In this document: positions 55,973 through 63,824 of the stretch, piece after piece
Layout: the number at the start of each line of letters is the position of its first letter
How positions within the stretch are numbered: the stretch's first letter is position 1
Assembly: GCA_030522375.1 (NCBI GenBank)
Contig: CP130488.1
Span: 1,054,001 to 1,118,000 of the forward strand
Direction of reading: 5' to 3'
Source of the DNA: Methanosuratincola petrocarbonis
GTDB lineage: Archaea > Thermoproteota > Methanomethylicia > Methanomethylicales > Methanomethylicaceae
DNA length: 64,000 bases
Made by a program: the position numbers and the translations under genes
Notes under the pieces: model-generated
What the model was told of the DNA's origin: nothing
Seen by the model: only the letters and a program-made list of their open reading frames with translations
Database searches by the model: none

Positions 55973-56436
55973 TCCTCACCGCCAGTGAGTCGGTTATACT
56001 ACTCCTCGTTCTGATCTCTGCGCTAACCATAAACTCCCAGCGAATGGAACTTGAGAGGGAGGCGGAGGCAATTGATCTCCTCAAAAGCTTCGAGTTCACA
56101 TCCTACAACCTCCTCTTCGACCTCTGCAGTTATCTCAAAGCACACGCAAATTTCACTTCCCTGGAGGCAGCCAACCAAGGGATCCCCCAGCTGCTAGAGC
56201 AGTGGTGCTCGCAAATCAACAGTGATGCCAAGAGCAGGGAAGTTAACAGCCCGGTGGTGCGTGTTGAGTCTCTCTTGGTCGAGGAATACTCGGGCCAGCA
56301 GGTTGATGGTCACCAGATGCGCTTTGCTGGCGAAACGGGAGATGTGGAGTGGCTGGTTACAGGGAACCTGTATGTCGAGTTCTGGGGCAAGGGGACGCTC
56401 TTCAGGGCGAACTACACAATCAGGCTTGCAATCTGA
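55948..56436 (+). CDS. Pilin-like protein, locus B right operon gene 4, probable ATT start
   Basis: From ATT 55948, with GGGGGA 8 nt upstream, the frame gives MLHNKKG and then VILTASESVILLLVLISALT, a clear class III signal. From there 162 aa run to the stop, with N-x-S/T sites and Cys pairs (FDLCSYLKAHANFTS). Between the upstream TGA (55894) and ATG 56044 there is no ATG, GTG or TTG in frame, and starting at 56044 would remove the signal and membrane helix. So either ATT is used or the sequence has an error. Last gene of the operon. Confidence 0.62.
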   Translation: MLHNKKGVILTASESVILLLVLISALTINSQRMELEREAEAIDLLKSFEFTSYNLLFDLCSYLKAHANFTSLEAANQGIPQLLEQWCSQINSDAKSREVNSPVVRVESLLVEEYSGQQVDGHQMRFAGETGDVEWLVTGNLYVEFWGKGTLFRANYTIRLAI

Positions 56437-56484
56437 ACCGCAGATCTGAAGTGTTGAAAAAAAGTGGGGGTAGGAGGACGCAAG

Positions 56485-57420
56485 CTAGCTCTGGGCAGCG
56501 AGCATTCGGGAGGGAGCAAGACCTCCGGTGAACACTGTTGAAAGATGGCTCCGCAGCGTGTACTCGGCAATTCCGACATCCTTGGAGAACTCTGACTTGG
56601 TAAGTATGCTTTCGGTCGATCTTGACTCTGCAAGGATCTTGTTGGCCAAGAAGACTGCCGAAGCCGCAAGGAGGTATGGATTTTTGCCTGATCTGCGGGG
56701 CGGGGGTAGATCCGCAAGCAGTGCTTTCGCCATCGACAAGAGCCTCTCGAAGTATTCGTCCGGTTCGAAACCAATGAGTCGGATCCTGACTTGGATGAAA
56801 GGGGATGCCCGCAGCTTTTCGACCACCCTGCCGAGATAATCCTCTGACTGATGGAATTTCTTGTTGAAAGGGATGAAGAAAGAATGAAAGTTCAGGTTCT
56901 TTGCGAGGACCCTCAGGGAGAGCCTGTACCCCCTCCGCTTGAAAGCATCGACCAGCTCAGACAGGCGCACCGGCGCGCGATCGCCGAATTCCCGGGAGAC
57001 GGAGGCCAGGCACACGGCCATCAGCATGCCGTAGTTCCCGTATGGATTCCTGAGTTTGGAGAGGAGCTGGTCGAAGAAGTTCATGGCAGTCTCAACGACC
57101 TCCTTGGGCAGGCAGAGCTCCACCGCAATCGACTCCAGGTCTCGGTGGAGCTGGAGCATGTTGAGGCACGAGCCGTTGTACGCAGACTCCTGAAGTCTTT
57201 TGAGTCGGAGATACTTTGCCTGAATTTCGGGAGAGAGCTTCCTTTCCGTGGAATCTGTGAAGAAAGCAGATCCCTTGGTTATGAGACTCCCCAACCGTTG
57301 CTTCTTTCCAACGGACGGACCATAAACGTCACTGTAAGCATGGATTAGACCGCATTCTACGCAAACAAGGCTTCCGCTGCCGTCTGGGACCAAAACGCCT
57401 TTGCATTCATCGCAGCTCAA
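56485..57420 (-). CDS. tfb: Transcription initiation factor B (TFB)
   Basis: 311 aa from TTG 57418-57420, with GGTGGTGG just upstream; the open frame to 57636 adds implausible basic sequence. N-terminal zinc ribbon SCDECKGVLVPDG with VCVECGLIHAYS, then two cyclin-like repeats (residues about 100-200 and 205-300). The last helix-turn-helix (FSKDVGIAEYTLRSHLSTVF, in part) should touch the BRE. The sequence is divergent from typical TFB in the linker, so it may be an alternative TFB. It lies next to locus B, tail to tail with its right operon. Confidence 0.87.
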   Translation of the reverse strand: MSCDECKGVLVPDGSGSLVCVECGLIHAYSDVYGPSVGKKQRLGSLITKGSAFFTDSTERKLSPEIQAKYLRLKRLQESAYNGSCLNMLQLHRDLESIAVELCLPKEVVETAMNFFDQLLSKLRNPYGNYGMLMAVCLASVSREFGDRAPVRLSELVDAFKRRGYRLSLRVLAKNLNFHSFFIPFNKKFHQSEDYLGRVVEKLRASPFIQVRIRLIGFEPDEYFERLLSMAKALLADLPPPRRSGKNPYLLAASAVFLANKILAESRSTESILTKSEFSKDVGIAEYTLRSHLSTVFTGGLAPSRMLAAQS

Positions 57421-57688
57421 TTTCCACCACCAAAAATGTATTCTTCGGGACTGAACTGCACAGCTAGCGATCCAAGTGGCTTTAAGACTTACCAGCAACA
57501 ACCTTCCCGTCAGAAGGCTCACAGGTCTATTCAGGCGAAGCATCCGTTTCTCACCGAGGAGGATTGGCAGCCGGAGAAAGAGGGGAAGACGAAAGTGAAA
57601 CGGCCGCAGAGGCGCTCGAGCCCACTGGAGTGGCACTTATTTGGAAAAACCTTTGGATCCGCGGACATCCCAAGGTGCTAGTTTGCAC

Positions 57689-57712
57689 TATATTTATAAT
57701 TTATAAAATATT
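57689..57712 (+). promoter_or_regulatory. A/T-rich promoter of the LSm gene
   Basis: A 24-bp run of A and T containing TATATTTATAATTTATAAAAT ends 24 nt before the ATG 57736. Several TATA registers are possible; the proximal AAATATTTAAG gives a short leader with GGTAGGTGAG. Confidence 0.6.
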
Positions 57713-57735
57713 TAAGGGTGGGTAGGTGAGCGAAA

Positions 57736-58161
57736 ATGAGTGTTTCAGTAGGTGGGCGCAAATTCATCAGCGAGTTGAATGGTTTCGTGGACAAGACTGT
57801 CAAGGTCATCACTACTAGGGGAGTCTCCTACGAGGGGAAGCTCCTGGGCGTTGACGGTTCTAACCTAAGCGTCTGTCTCGAGGATGCCACAGTTAACAAG
57901 GAGAAGTTTGCCCGTGCGATAATAAGGGGAGAGGCGATCTCGGAGATCCTGCTGAAGGAGAAGCCTTTCGACATGAAAGGTCTATCGGACAGGCTTCAGA
58001 AGCTCTTCCCGAACATGGTGAAGTACTATGAAGATGCAGGCTTCATCACCGTGATGGACAGGATCAGGGTGACTGCAGAAGGCGTCGAGGGGACAGGCCC
58101 AATGGTAGAAAGGGTCAAAAAAGTTTACGAACAGCACGTACTCGAGCAGAAAAGCGCCTAA
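57736..58161 (+). CDS. LSm-domain RNA-binding protein with C-terminal domain (SmAP3-like)
   Basis: 141 aa. The Sm fold covers 1-75: Sm1 TVKVITTRGVSYEGKLLGVD and Sm2-like region EKFARAIIRGEAISEIL, with the IRGxxI pattern. A second domain of about 60 residues (LSDRLQKLFPNMVKYYEDAG) is found in archaeal SmAP3-type proteins. Ring-forming RNA binding is expected. It is 24 bp upstream of tgtA on the same strand and probably co-transcribed with it. Confidence 0.85.
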   Translation: MSVSVGGRKFISELNGFVDKTVKVITTRGVSYEGKLLGVDGSNLSVCLEDATVNKEKFARAIIRGEAISEILLKEKPFDMKGLSDRLQKLFPNMVKYYEDAGFITVMDRIRVTAEGVEGTGPMVERVKKVYEQHVLEQKSA

Positions 58162-58185
58162 CCCCTTTTTTTGGAAGGAATTTTG

Positions 58186-59712
58186 ATGTCCTTCGAGCTT
58201 AAGGAGAGGGATCTGGCGGGAAGGGCAGGCGTGCTCCTGACCAGGAGAGGCGAGGTTGAGACGCCTTGCCTTATGCCTGTCATCAATCCGGTAAAGAACC
58301 TCATCCCTCCCCGAGAGCTGAAGGACAATTTCGGCTTTAAGATGATAATCACAAACTCCTACCTCATACTGAAACACTTCGGTCACGAGGCGCCAGACGT
58401 CCACGAGCTTGTCGGTTACGACGGGGCGATAATGACGGACTCGGGTGCGTATCAGCTGCTTATCTACGGCGGGGTCGAGACTGATCCTCACGAAATAGTA
58501 AAGTTCCAGGAGAGGATCGGGAGTGACATAGGCGTGATACTCGACACCCCAACCGGCGGATTCGCGAGCAGAACGGATGCGGAGAAGACTGTGGAGGAGA
58601 CCATCAGGAGGGCGAGGCTCAGCCTTGAGTGGAGGGAGGACCCGACAATGCTCTGGGCAGGCCCGATACAGGGAGGCAGATACCTTGACCTGATAAGGAA
58701 GAGCGCGAGGATAATGGGCAGTTTGGACTTCCAAACCCACCCGCTGGGAAGCCCTGTGCAGATAATGGAGGGATACGACTATTCCACGCTGGTCGACATG
58801 GTAGTTGCAGCTAAGCTCAACCTACCTCCGGACAGACCACTGCACCTCTTCGGGGCAGGTCACCCGATGATGCTCGCGCTGGCTGTAGCCCTCGGGTGCG
58901 ACCTCTTTGACTCGGCCGCTTATGCCCTCTTTGCCAAGGATGACCGCTACTTGACTGTCCGCGGCACCTTCAGGCTCGATCGGCTGAGCGAGCTGCCCTG
59001 CAGCTGCCCAATATGCTCGAGGTACAGCCAGAAGGATCTCTTGGAGATGCCAAAAAAAGAGCGCGAAGAGGCGCTCGCAAGGCACAACCTCTACGCAACC
59101 GCCTCGGAGATGAGGGCAATAAGGCAGGCTCTGAAGGAAGGCAGCCTGTGGGAGCTCGTAGAGTCCAGAAGCAGAGCCCACCCAAAGCTGTACGAGGCTT
59201 ACAAGAAGCTAGGGAAATACGCCAAATACCTGGAAGAGAATGACCCTGTCATAGGGAAGGAGGTCAGGGGCATCTTCATCTACGACAGGCACTCCCTGTT
59301 CAGACCAGAAGTGATGAGGCACCGCGAGAGGGTGGTCAGGAACTACAGCAGACCTCCAGGCAAGGAAATAGGAGTGTTCATCCCGAACCCGCCGGAGAGG
59401 CCCTACATCAAGTCGAAGGAGTACCAGGATGCCGTTAAAAAACTGGTTGGGCAAGAGTTCCACATATGCTTTTATGGAGAGCCGTTCGGCGTCGTCCCCT
59501 CAGAACTCTCTGAGACCTTCCCGCTATCCCAGTACGAATGTTCCCAAGGCACTGGGATGAACGTGGCAAATGACATCAGGAAGTTCATTGCGGCCAACGC
59601 ATACAGAAAAGTTTTCATAATCGATCCGAGGTCAGCCATTGTGATCGAAGGGGCGACGACCCTAAGGTCTATTGACGAAATTAGAGGGCACCTTGATGAG
59701 GATTCTCCTTGA
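58186..59712 (+). CDS. tgtA: tRNA-guanine(15) transglycosylase (archaeosine TGT)
   Basis: 508 aa. Inserts preQ0 at G15 of tRNA for archaeosine. Catalytic Asp in IMTDSGAYQLLIYGGVE; LDTPTGGFASRTDAEKT (in part) and GPIQGGRYLDL line the pocket. The zinc site is CSCPICSRY with the downstream His in LARHNLYATASEM. C-terminal domains C1 and C2 are present (to residue 508), but the PUA domain (C3) is missing; most archaeal TgtA are 580-650 aa. ATG 58186 follows GGAAGG. The stop overlaps the PHP gene by 17 nt. Confidence 0.93.
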   Translation: MSFELKERDLAGRAGVLLTRRGEVETPCLMPVINPVKNLIPPRELKDNFGFKMIITNSYLILKHFGHEAPDVHELVGYDGAIMTDSGAYQLLIYGGVETDPHEIVKFQERIGSDIGVILDTPTGGFASRTDAEKTVEETIRRARLSLEWREDPTMLWAGPIQGGRYLDLIRKSARIMGSLDFQTHPLGSPVQIMEGYDYSTLVDMVVAAKLNLPPDRPLHLFGAGHPMMLALAVALGCDLFDSAAYALFAKDDRYLTVRGTFRLDRLSELPCSCPICSRYSQKDLLEMPKKEREEALARHNLYATASEMRAIRQALKEGSLWELVESRSRAHPKLYEAYKKLGKYAKYLEENDPVIGKEVRGIFIYDRHSLFRPEVMRHRERVVRNYSRPPGKEIGVFIPNPPERPYIKSKEYQDAVKKLVGQEFHICFYGEPFGVVPSELSETFPLSQYECSQGTGMNVANDIRKFIAANAYRKVFIIDPRSAIVIEGATTLRSIDEIRGHLDEDSP

Positions 59713-60295
59713 TGCGCATGTGCACACAAACAGCTCCCCGGACAGCTCATTGACTCCAGGTCAGCTGTTGGAGAGGTTGAAGACCAAGGGCATCAATGCA
59801 GTCGCGGTTACAGACCACGACACACTAGACGGATACCGGAGGGTGCTGGATACAAAGGGGTTTGGGGAGATCCTAGTGTTGCCAGGGATCGAGGTCACTA
59901 CCGATCTCGGTGACATAATACTCCTTGGCATAACAGAGGCGATCGTCTCAAGAGACGCCTTCGAAGTCGTCGACATGGCGAGGGCTGCCGGAGGCATAAT
60001 AGTTGCGCCCCATCCTTTTGACTGGAAGAGGGCTTCGCTCGGAGAAAAGAGCGCAATGCTCGGCGTGGACCTAATAGAGGGCGTGAACGGAAAGTGCAGC
60101 AAGGATGAGAACCAGCAGGCAAAGGAGTTTGCCAAGGCGATAGGGGTACCAATAGTGGGCGGGAGCGACGCCCACGATAAGGCTCAAGTGGGGGCGGTGG
60201 TCAATGTCCTCGAGTGCGAGAAGGACTTGGACTCGCTGCTCGCTGCACTGAGGAAAGGGGCAAAGTCGATCATCAGGCTTGGAGAGCGGGTTTAG
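59696..60295 (+). CDS. PHP-domain phosphoesterase
   Basis: 199 aa. Metal-binding motifs of the PHP family: LLDAHVHTNSSPDS (HxH), VAVTDHDTLDGY, LPGIEVTTDLGDI, VAPHPFDW and GGSDAHDKAQVG. Starts with ATG 59696 inside the end of tgtA. Family members hydrolyse phosphoesters such as histidinol phosphate or 3',5'-nucleotides; the substrate cannot be told. The third gene of a likely LSm-tgtA-PHP operon. Confidence 0.88.
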   Translation: MRILLDAHVHTNSSPDSSLTPGQLLERLKTKGINAVAVTDHDTLDGYRRVLDTKGFGEILVLPGIEVTTDLGDIILLGITEAIVSRDAFEVVDMARAAGGIIVAPHPFDWKRASLGEKSAMLGVDLIEGVNGKCSKDENQQAKEFAKAIGVPIVGGSDAHDKAQVGAVVNVLECEKDLDSLLAALRKGAKSIIRLGERV

Positions 60296-60325
60296 GCCCA
60301 ACCTTGAGGGTTGTGCCGCATCAGA

Positions 60326-61045
60326 TCAGATGTAAAGCGTGTGCTGGTCAATCTTGCCCCTGTCTTGCCTCTGCTTGTTGAACTCCTGTATTTCCATCTC
60401 AATCCGCTGCGCATCAGTGATCAGCTGCGATACGTCCATTGCAAGGTTCGTCAACTTGTTCAGGTTCTCGACAGCCACTGAGGCGGCCATAGGATCCGGC
60501 CTCGTTGGATTTGCGTAGGGGAGCAGCGCTATGGCGGGGAACTCGTTTATCTCGAAGTACGTCAGCATGACAGCCAAGGGACCGACAACAAACAGGCCCT
60601 TCTCAAGCAAGGGTATGCCAATGTTCTCAACATCCTTGAACTTCTTGGTGACCGTACATCGGATCTTGTCAGTCTCAGTCGGCCGCAGACGGCTGTCCAA
60701 GCCCCCGATCAAGTACGAGCTGGAGAACCCCTCGTCTATCGCCCACTCCGCAAGCGCTTTGGAGAAGGTTTGCCTTTCCTTCGGGTGTGGCGGGACATTA
60801 GTGAGTACAAATACAAACTTATCCTTCTTGTAGATCTCGAACGGGAGGGAAAGGCGTTTCTCTTCCATCGACACGAAAGGCGGGATCCTGTCAGTCTCTA
60901 TGTACCCTATCAGATCAGCACTGAGGGAAGTTACTGCATGCTTTACCGAGATAAAACCAGTGGCACCAAGACCATGGAAACCAGTAATGAGCGAACATCC
61001 CTTCAGGGAAGAATTGTCCACATGGAACGTGATTGCCATATCCAT
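60326..61045 (-). CDS. PAC2-family proteasome assembly chaperone-like protein
   Basis: 239 aa. PAC2 pattern: SLITGFHGLGATGFISVKHAV (in part), GYIETDRIPPFVSME, VFVLTNVPPHPKER, SSYLIGGLDSRLRP, then PLAVMLTYFEINEFPAIALLPY (in part). A C-terminal helix with heptads (LITDAQRIEMEIQEFNKQRQ) is typical. Archaeal relatives help or bind 20S proteasomes, though direct evidence is limited. Convergent with the PHP gene after 30 bp. Confidence 0.87.
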   Translation of the reverse strand: MDMAITFHVDNSSLKGCSLITGFHGLGATGFISVKHAVTSLSADLIGYIETDRIPPFVSMEEKRLSLPFEIYKKDKFVFVLTNVPPHPKERQTFSKALAEWAIDEGFSSSYLIGGLDSRLRPTETDKIRCTVTKKFKDVENIGIPLLEKGLFVVGPLAVMLTYFEINEFPAIALLPYANPTRPDPMAASVAVENLNKLTNLAMDVSQLITDAQRIEMEIQEFNKQRQDRGKIDQHTLYI

Positions 61046-61127
61046 AACCTCGATATCGATAAACTATTCTCATTAATAAAGAGTGCCTCGCGGGGCTTAT
61101 ATTGACTGGTTTTCGACCTGATTCAGA

Positions 61128-61137
61128 AGAATTTTTA
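61128..61137 (+). promoter_or_regulatory. TATA box of the aCPSF2 gene
   Basis: GAATTTTTAAGG lies 31-40 nt upstream of ATG 61168. It excludes the longer frame from 61102. Confidence 0.65.
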
Positions 61138-61167
61138 AGGGGGAAAAACTTTCTTTTGACAGATATC

Positions 61168-62445
61168 ATGGAGGTTAAATTAAATTTGGTGAGTGTAACT
61201 GTTTTTGGCGCTGGAAGGGAAGTGGGGAGGTCAGGGTTCGAAGTCAAGGGTGAGAGGACTAAAATCATTATGGATTATGGTGTCCTTGTCAAGGAGGAGA
61301 GACCAGCGTTCCCGCTCTCCACTTCCCCGAAGGATCTGGATGGCATAATAATAACTCATGCTCATCTGGATCACTCGGGCACCGCGCCACTCTTCTACAT
61401 ATCTGAGACGCCCCCTGTTTACATGACAGAGATAACGAAACAGCTCACGGACATCCTCATCCGGGACTTGCTGCACCTCTCTGCCTACTACATCCCATTT
61501 GAGGCCCTGGAGCTGAAGACAATGCTTGAGAGCTGCAGGAGCATAAAGAGCGGGACCTACAAAATTGGAGATGCGGATGTCCTGTTTCAGAACTCAGGGC
61601 ACATACCAGGGAGTGTAAATGCGCTTGTGACACTCGAAGGCAAGAACATATGGTATTCAGGGGACATCAATACGATCGACACAGCACTGCTTAAGCGCGC
61701 AGATCCGGATTTGCCTGAGCTCGACATGGCAATAATTGAGAGCACCTATGCTCTCGTCGATCACCTGCCAAGGGAGGAATGCGAGAGGAAGCTAGTTGAG
61801 ACTGCGACGGAGGTCGTGGAGGGGGGCGGCCTGGCCCTTATACCCGCCTTCTCTGTGGGAAGGTCCCAAGAGATACTCTGCATACTCCAGAAGTACGGGT
61901 TCAAGTACGACATTGCAGTCGACGGGATGAGTAGGACCGCGACAAGGATGATAGCTGGGTGCGCAGGAGAGCTGAGGGACCCGGAACTCCTGCGTGACGC
62001 CATGGCGAGGGTCAAGTGGGTGCAGGGGGAGAGGGACAGGAAAAAGCTGGTCGACAAGAAGGGAGTGATCATCAGCTCATCAGGTATGCTGACAGGCGGA
62101 GCCTCGACCTTCTACATGGAGAGGATCAGGAACAGACCGAAGGACGCGGTAATCCTCGTCTCCTATCAGATACCGGGGACGCCGGGCAGAATCCTGATGG
62201 ACGAGGGCAAGTACGGCCCACCGGGCGATCTCAAAAAGGTGAAGTGCAGGGTGGAATGGATAGACTTCTCATCCCACTGCGGCAAGACAGGGCTGATGGA
62301 GCTGGTGAAGTCGCTCAAGGGGAACCCCAAGATACTGTGCGTACACGGCGAGGCGGAGTCATGCATTGACTTCGCCGAGAGGATCAGGGAGGAGACAGGG
62401 CACGATGCGTATGCCCCTTCAATCGGCGATGTCTTCAAGCTCTGA
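61168..62445 (+). CDS. Beta-CASP metallo-beta-lactamase ribonuclease, aCPSF2 type
   Basis: 425 aa. Metal motifs ITHAHLDHSG (motif 2), NSGHIPGSV (motif 3) and WYSGDINTID (motif 4), beta-CASP region with ALIPAFSVGRSQEIL and SSSGMLTGGAS, and the C-terminal HGEAESC (motif C). No N-terminal KH domains, so it is aCPSF2 rather than aCPSF1. Acts in RNA 3' processing or decay. Divergent from the PAC2 gene; its TATA box sits at 61128-61137. Confidence 0.9.
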   Translation: MEVKLNLVSVTVFGAGREVGRSGFEVKGERTKIIMDYGVLVKEERPAFPLSTSPKDLDGIIITHAHLDHSGTAPLFYISETPPVYMTEITKQLTDILIRDLLHLSAYYIPFEALELKTMLESCRSIKSGTYKIGDADVLFQNSGHIPGSVNALVTLEGKNIWYSGDINTIDTALLKRADPDLPELDMAIIESTYALVDHLPREECERKLVETATEVVEGGGLALIPAFSVGRSQEILCILQKYGFKYDIAVDGMSRTATRMIAGCAGELRDPELLRDAMARVKWVQGERDRKKLVDKKGVIISSSGMLTGGASTFYMERIRNRPKDAVILVSYQIPGTPGRILMDEGKYGPPGDLKKVKCRVEWIDFSSHCGKTGLMELVKSLKGNPKILCVHGEAESCIDFAERIREETGHDAYAPSIGDVFKL

Positions 62446-62488
62446 GTGGATTGAATCGCCCGATTGAAAACGATCACAAATGTACAAA

Positions 62489-62498
62489 CATTTTTTAA
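62489..62498 (+). promoter_or_regulatory. TATA box of glyA
   Basis: TTTTTTAAATAC lies about 30-40 nt before GTG 62527, so that start would be nearly leaderless. The upstream in-frame TTG at 62464 is upstream of the promoter. Confidence 0.6.
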
Positions 62499-62526
62499 AT
62501 ACCTGTGTACAATTCTCAAGAGTCTG

Positions 62527-63789
62527 GTGAGGCAATTGAGCAGAGAGGTTGAAGCCATCAGGAAGATTGTCGTTGAGCACACGCAGTGGAGAGGTTCATG
62601 CCTTAACCTGATCGCCAGCGAGAATGTGGTCAGCAAGGCGGTCAAGGAGATGCTCATCTCAGATTTAGGAAACAGGTATGCGATAGGGTTCCTGCACAAC
62701 AGGTTTTACTGCGGCACTAAGTACATCGACGAGCTTGAGGGGATCACCACCGATCTTGCAAGGCGGGTCTTCGATGCAGAACATGTAAACTATGTGCCGA
62801 TCTCTGGCACAATGGCTAATCTTGTGTTGTTCAACTCGATGACGGCGCCTGGCGAGGTCGTTACGGCACTGAGCGTGATCGACGGAGGGCACGCGAGCTT
62901 CAGGGAGACCTCCAAGATACACGGGGTAAGCCTGGTGCCACTCCCATTCTCGATGGAAGAGATGAATATCGACATAGGTGAAGCGGAGAAGGTCATCGCC
63001 AGGGTCAAGCCAAAAATCGTCCTGCTCGGCGCGAGCGAAATTCTCTTCCCGCACCCTGTGAAGGAGATCAGGAGGATCGCCGACGAGACAGGCTCGATCG
63101 TGGCATACGACTCTGCACACGTACTCGGGCTGATAGCCGGGAAGGCATTCCAAGATCCGCTTAGGGAGGGGGCGGAGATCGTCACAGGCAGCACCCACAA
63201 GACCTTCTTCGGACCGCAGGGGGGGATAATTCTCTGCAAGGCGAGGTATGCCAAGGAGATCGACAACGCCGCATGGCAGCTGGTGAACAATCACCACGTG
63301 CACCGCGTCGCTGGTCTCTCAATCGCTCTGGCAGAGTTCCTCGCATTCGGAAGGGAGTACGCAGCCCAGGTCATCAGGAACGCCAGGAGGCTGGCCGAGG
63401 AGCTATACAACATGGGCGTCCCCGTCCTGGGAGAGAAGAACGGGTTTACCCGCTCCCACCAGGTCATATTCAGGGGCAATAACAACAACGGGGATGCAAC
63501 AGCCAAGAGGCTGGAGGAGGCAAACATTGTAGCAACTAAGACGCCGCTCCCGACAGACAAGACAGAGGAGGACTGCTCCGGTGTGAGACTCGGCACACAA
63601 GAGGTCACGAGGCTCGGCATGAAGGAAGACGACATGGCGGAGATTGCAAAGCTGATCAAGAGAGTGGCAGCCGACAGGGAAAACCCAGCTTCAGTCCGCG
63701 AGGAAGTCAGGAAACTGATCTCGCAATTCACAACTGTCAAGTACGCGTTCGAAGAAGGAGACGAAGCCTACAGGCACATCTCCCTTTGA
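62527..63789 (+). CDS. glyA: Serine hydroxymethyltransferase
   Basis: 420 aa from GTG 62527 (TTG 62536 is another option). Converts serine and a tetrahydropterin to glycine and methylene-pterin, PLP-dependent. Features: LNLIASENVVSKAVKE, the PLP lysine in VTGSTHKTFFGPQGGI, DSAHVLGLIAG and the C-terminal VRLGTQEVTRLGM. The N-terminal gate YCGTKYIDELE is near 60. Normal for archaeal GlyA. Tail to tail with the methyltransferase fragment. Confidence 0.95.
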   Translation: MRQLSREVEAIRKIVVEHTQWRGSCLNLIASENVVSKAVKEMLISDLGNRYAIGFLHNRFYCGTKYIDELEGITTDLARRVFDAEHVNYVPISGTMANLVLFNSMTAPGEVVTALSVIDGGHASFRETSKIHGVSLVPLPFSMEEMNIDIGEAEKVIARVKPKIVLLGASEILFPHPVKEIRRIADETGSIVAYDSAHVLGLIAGKAFQDPLREGAEIVTGSTHKTFFGPQGGIILCKARYAKEIDNAAWQLVNNHHVHRVAGLSIALAEFLAFGREYAAQVIRNARRLAEELYNMGVPVLGEKNGFTRSHQVIFRGNNNNGDATAKRLEEANIVATKTPLPTDKTEEDCSGVRLGTQEVTRLGMKEDDMAEIAKLIKRVAADRENPASVREEVRKLISQFTTVKYAFEEGDEAYRHISL

Positions 63790-63824
63790 TTGCCAGGCTG
63801 GGCTTATTTTTTATTTTTATATTT

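Noticed and set aside
56527..57681. Plus-strand frames opposite TFB (including 56851-57348)
   Set aside because: Antisense shadows; the TFB zinc ribbon and cyclin repeats are on the minus strand.
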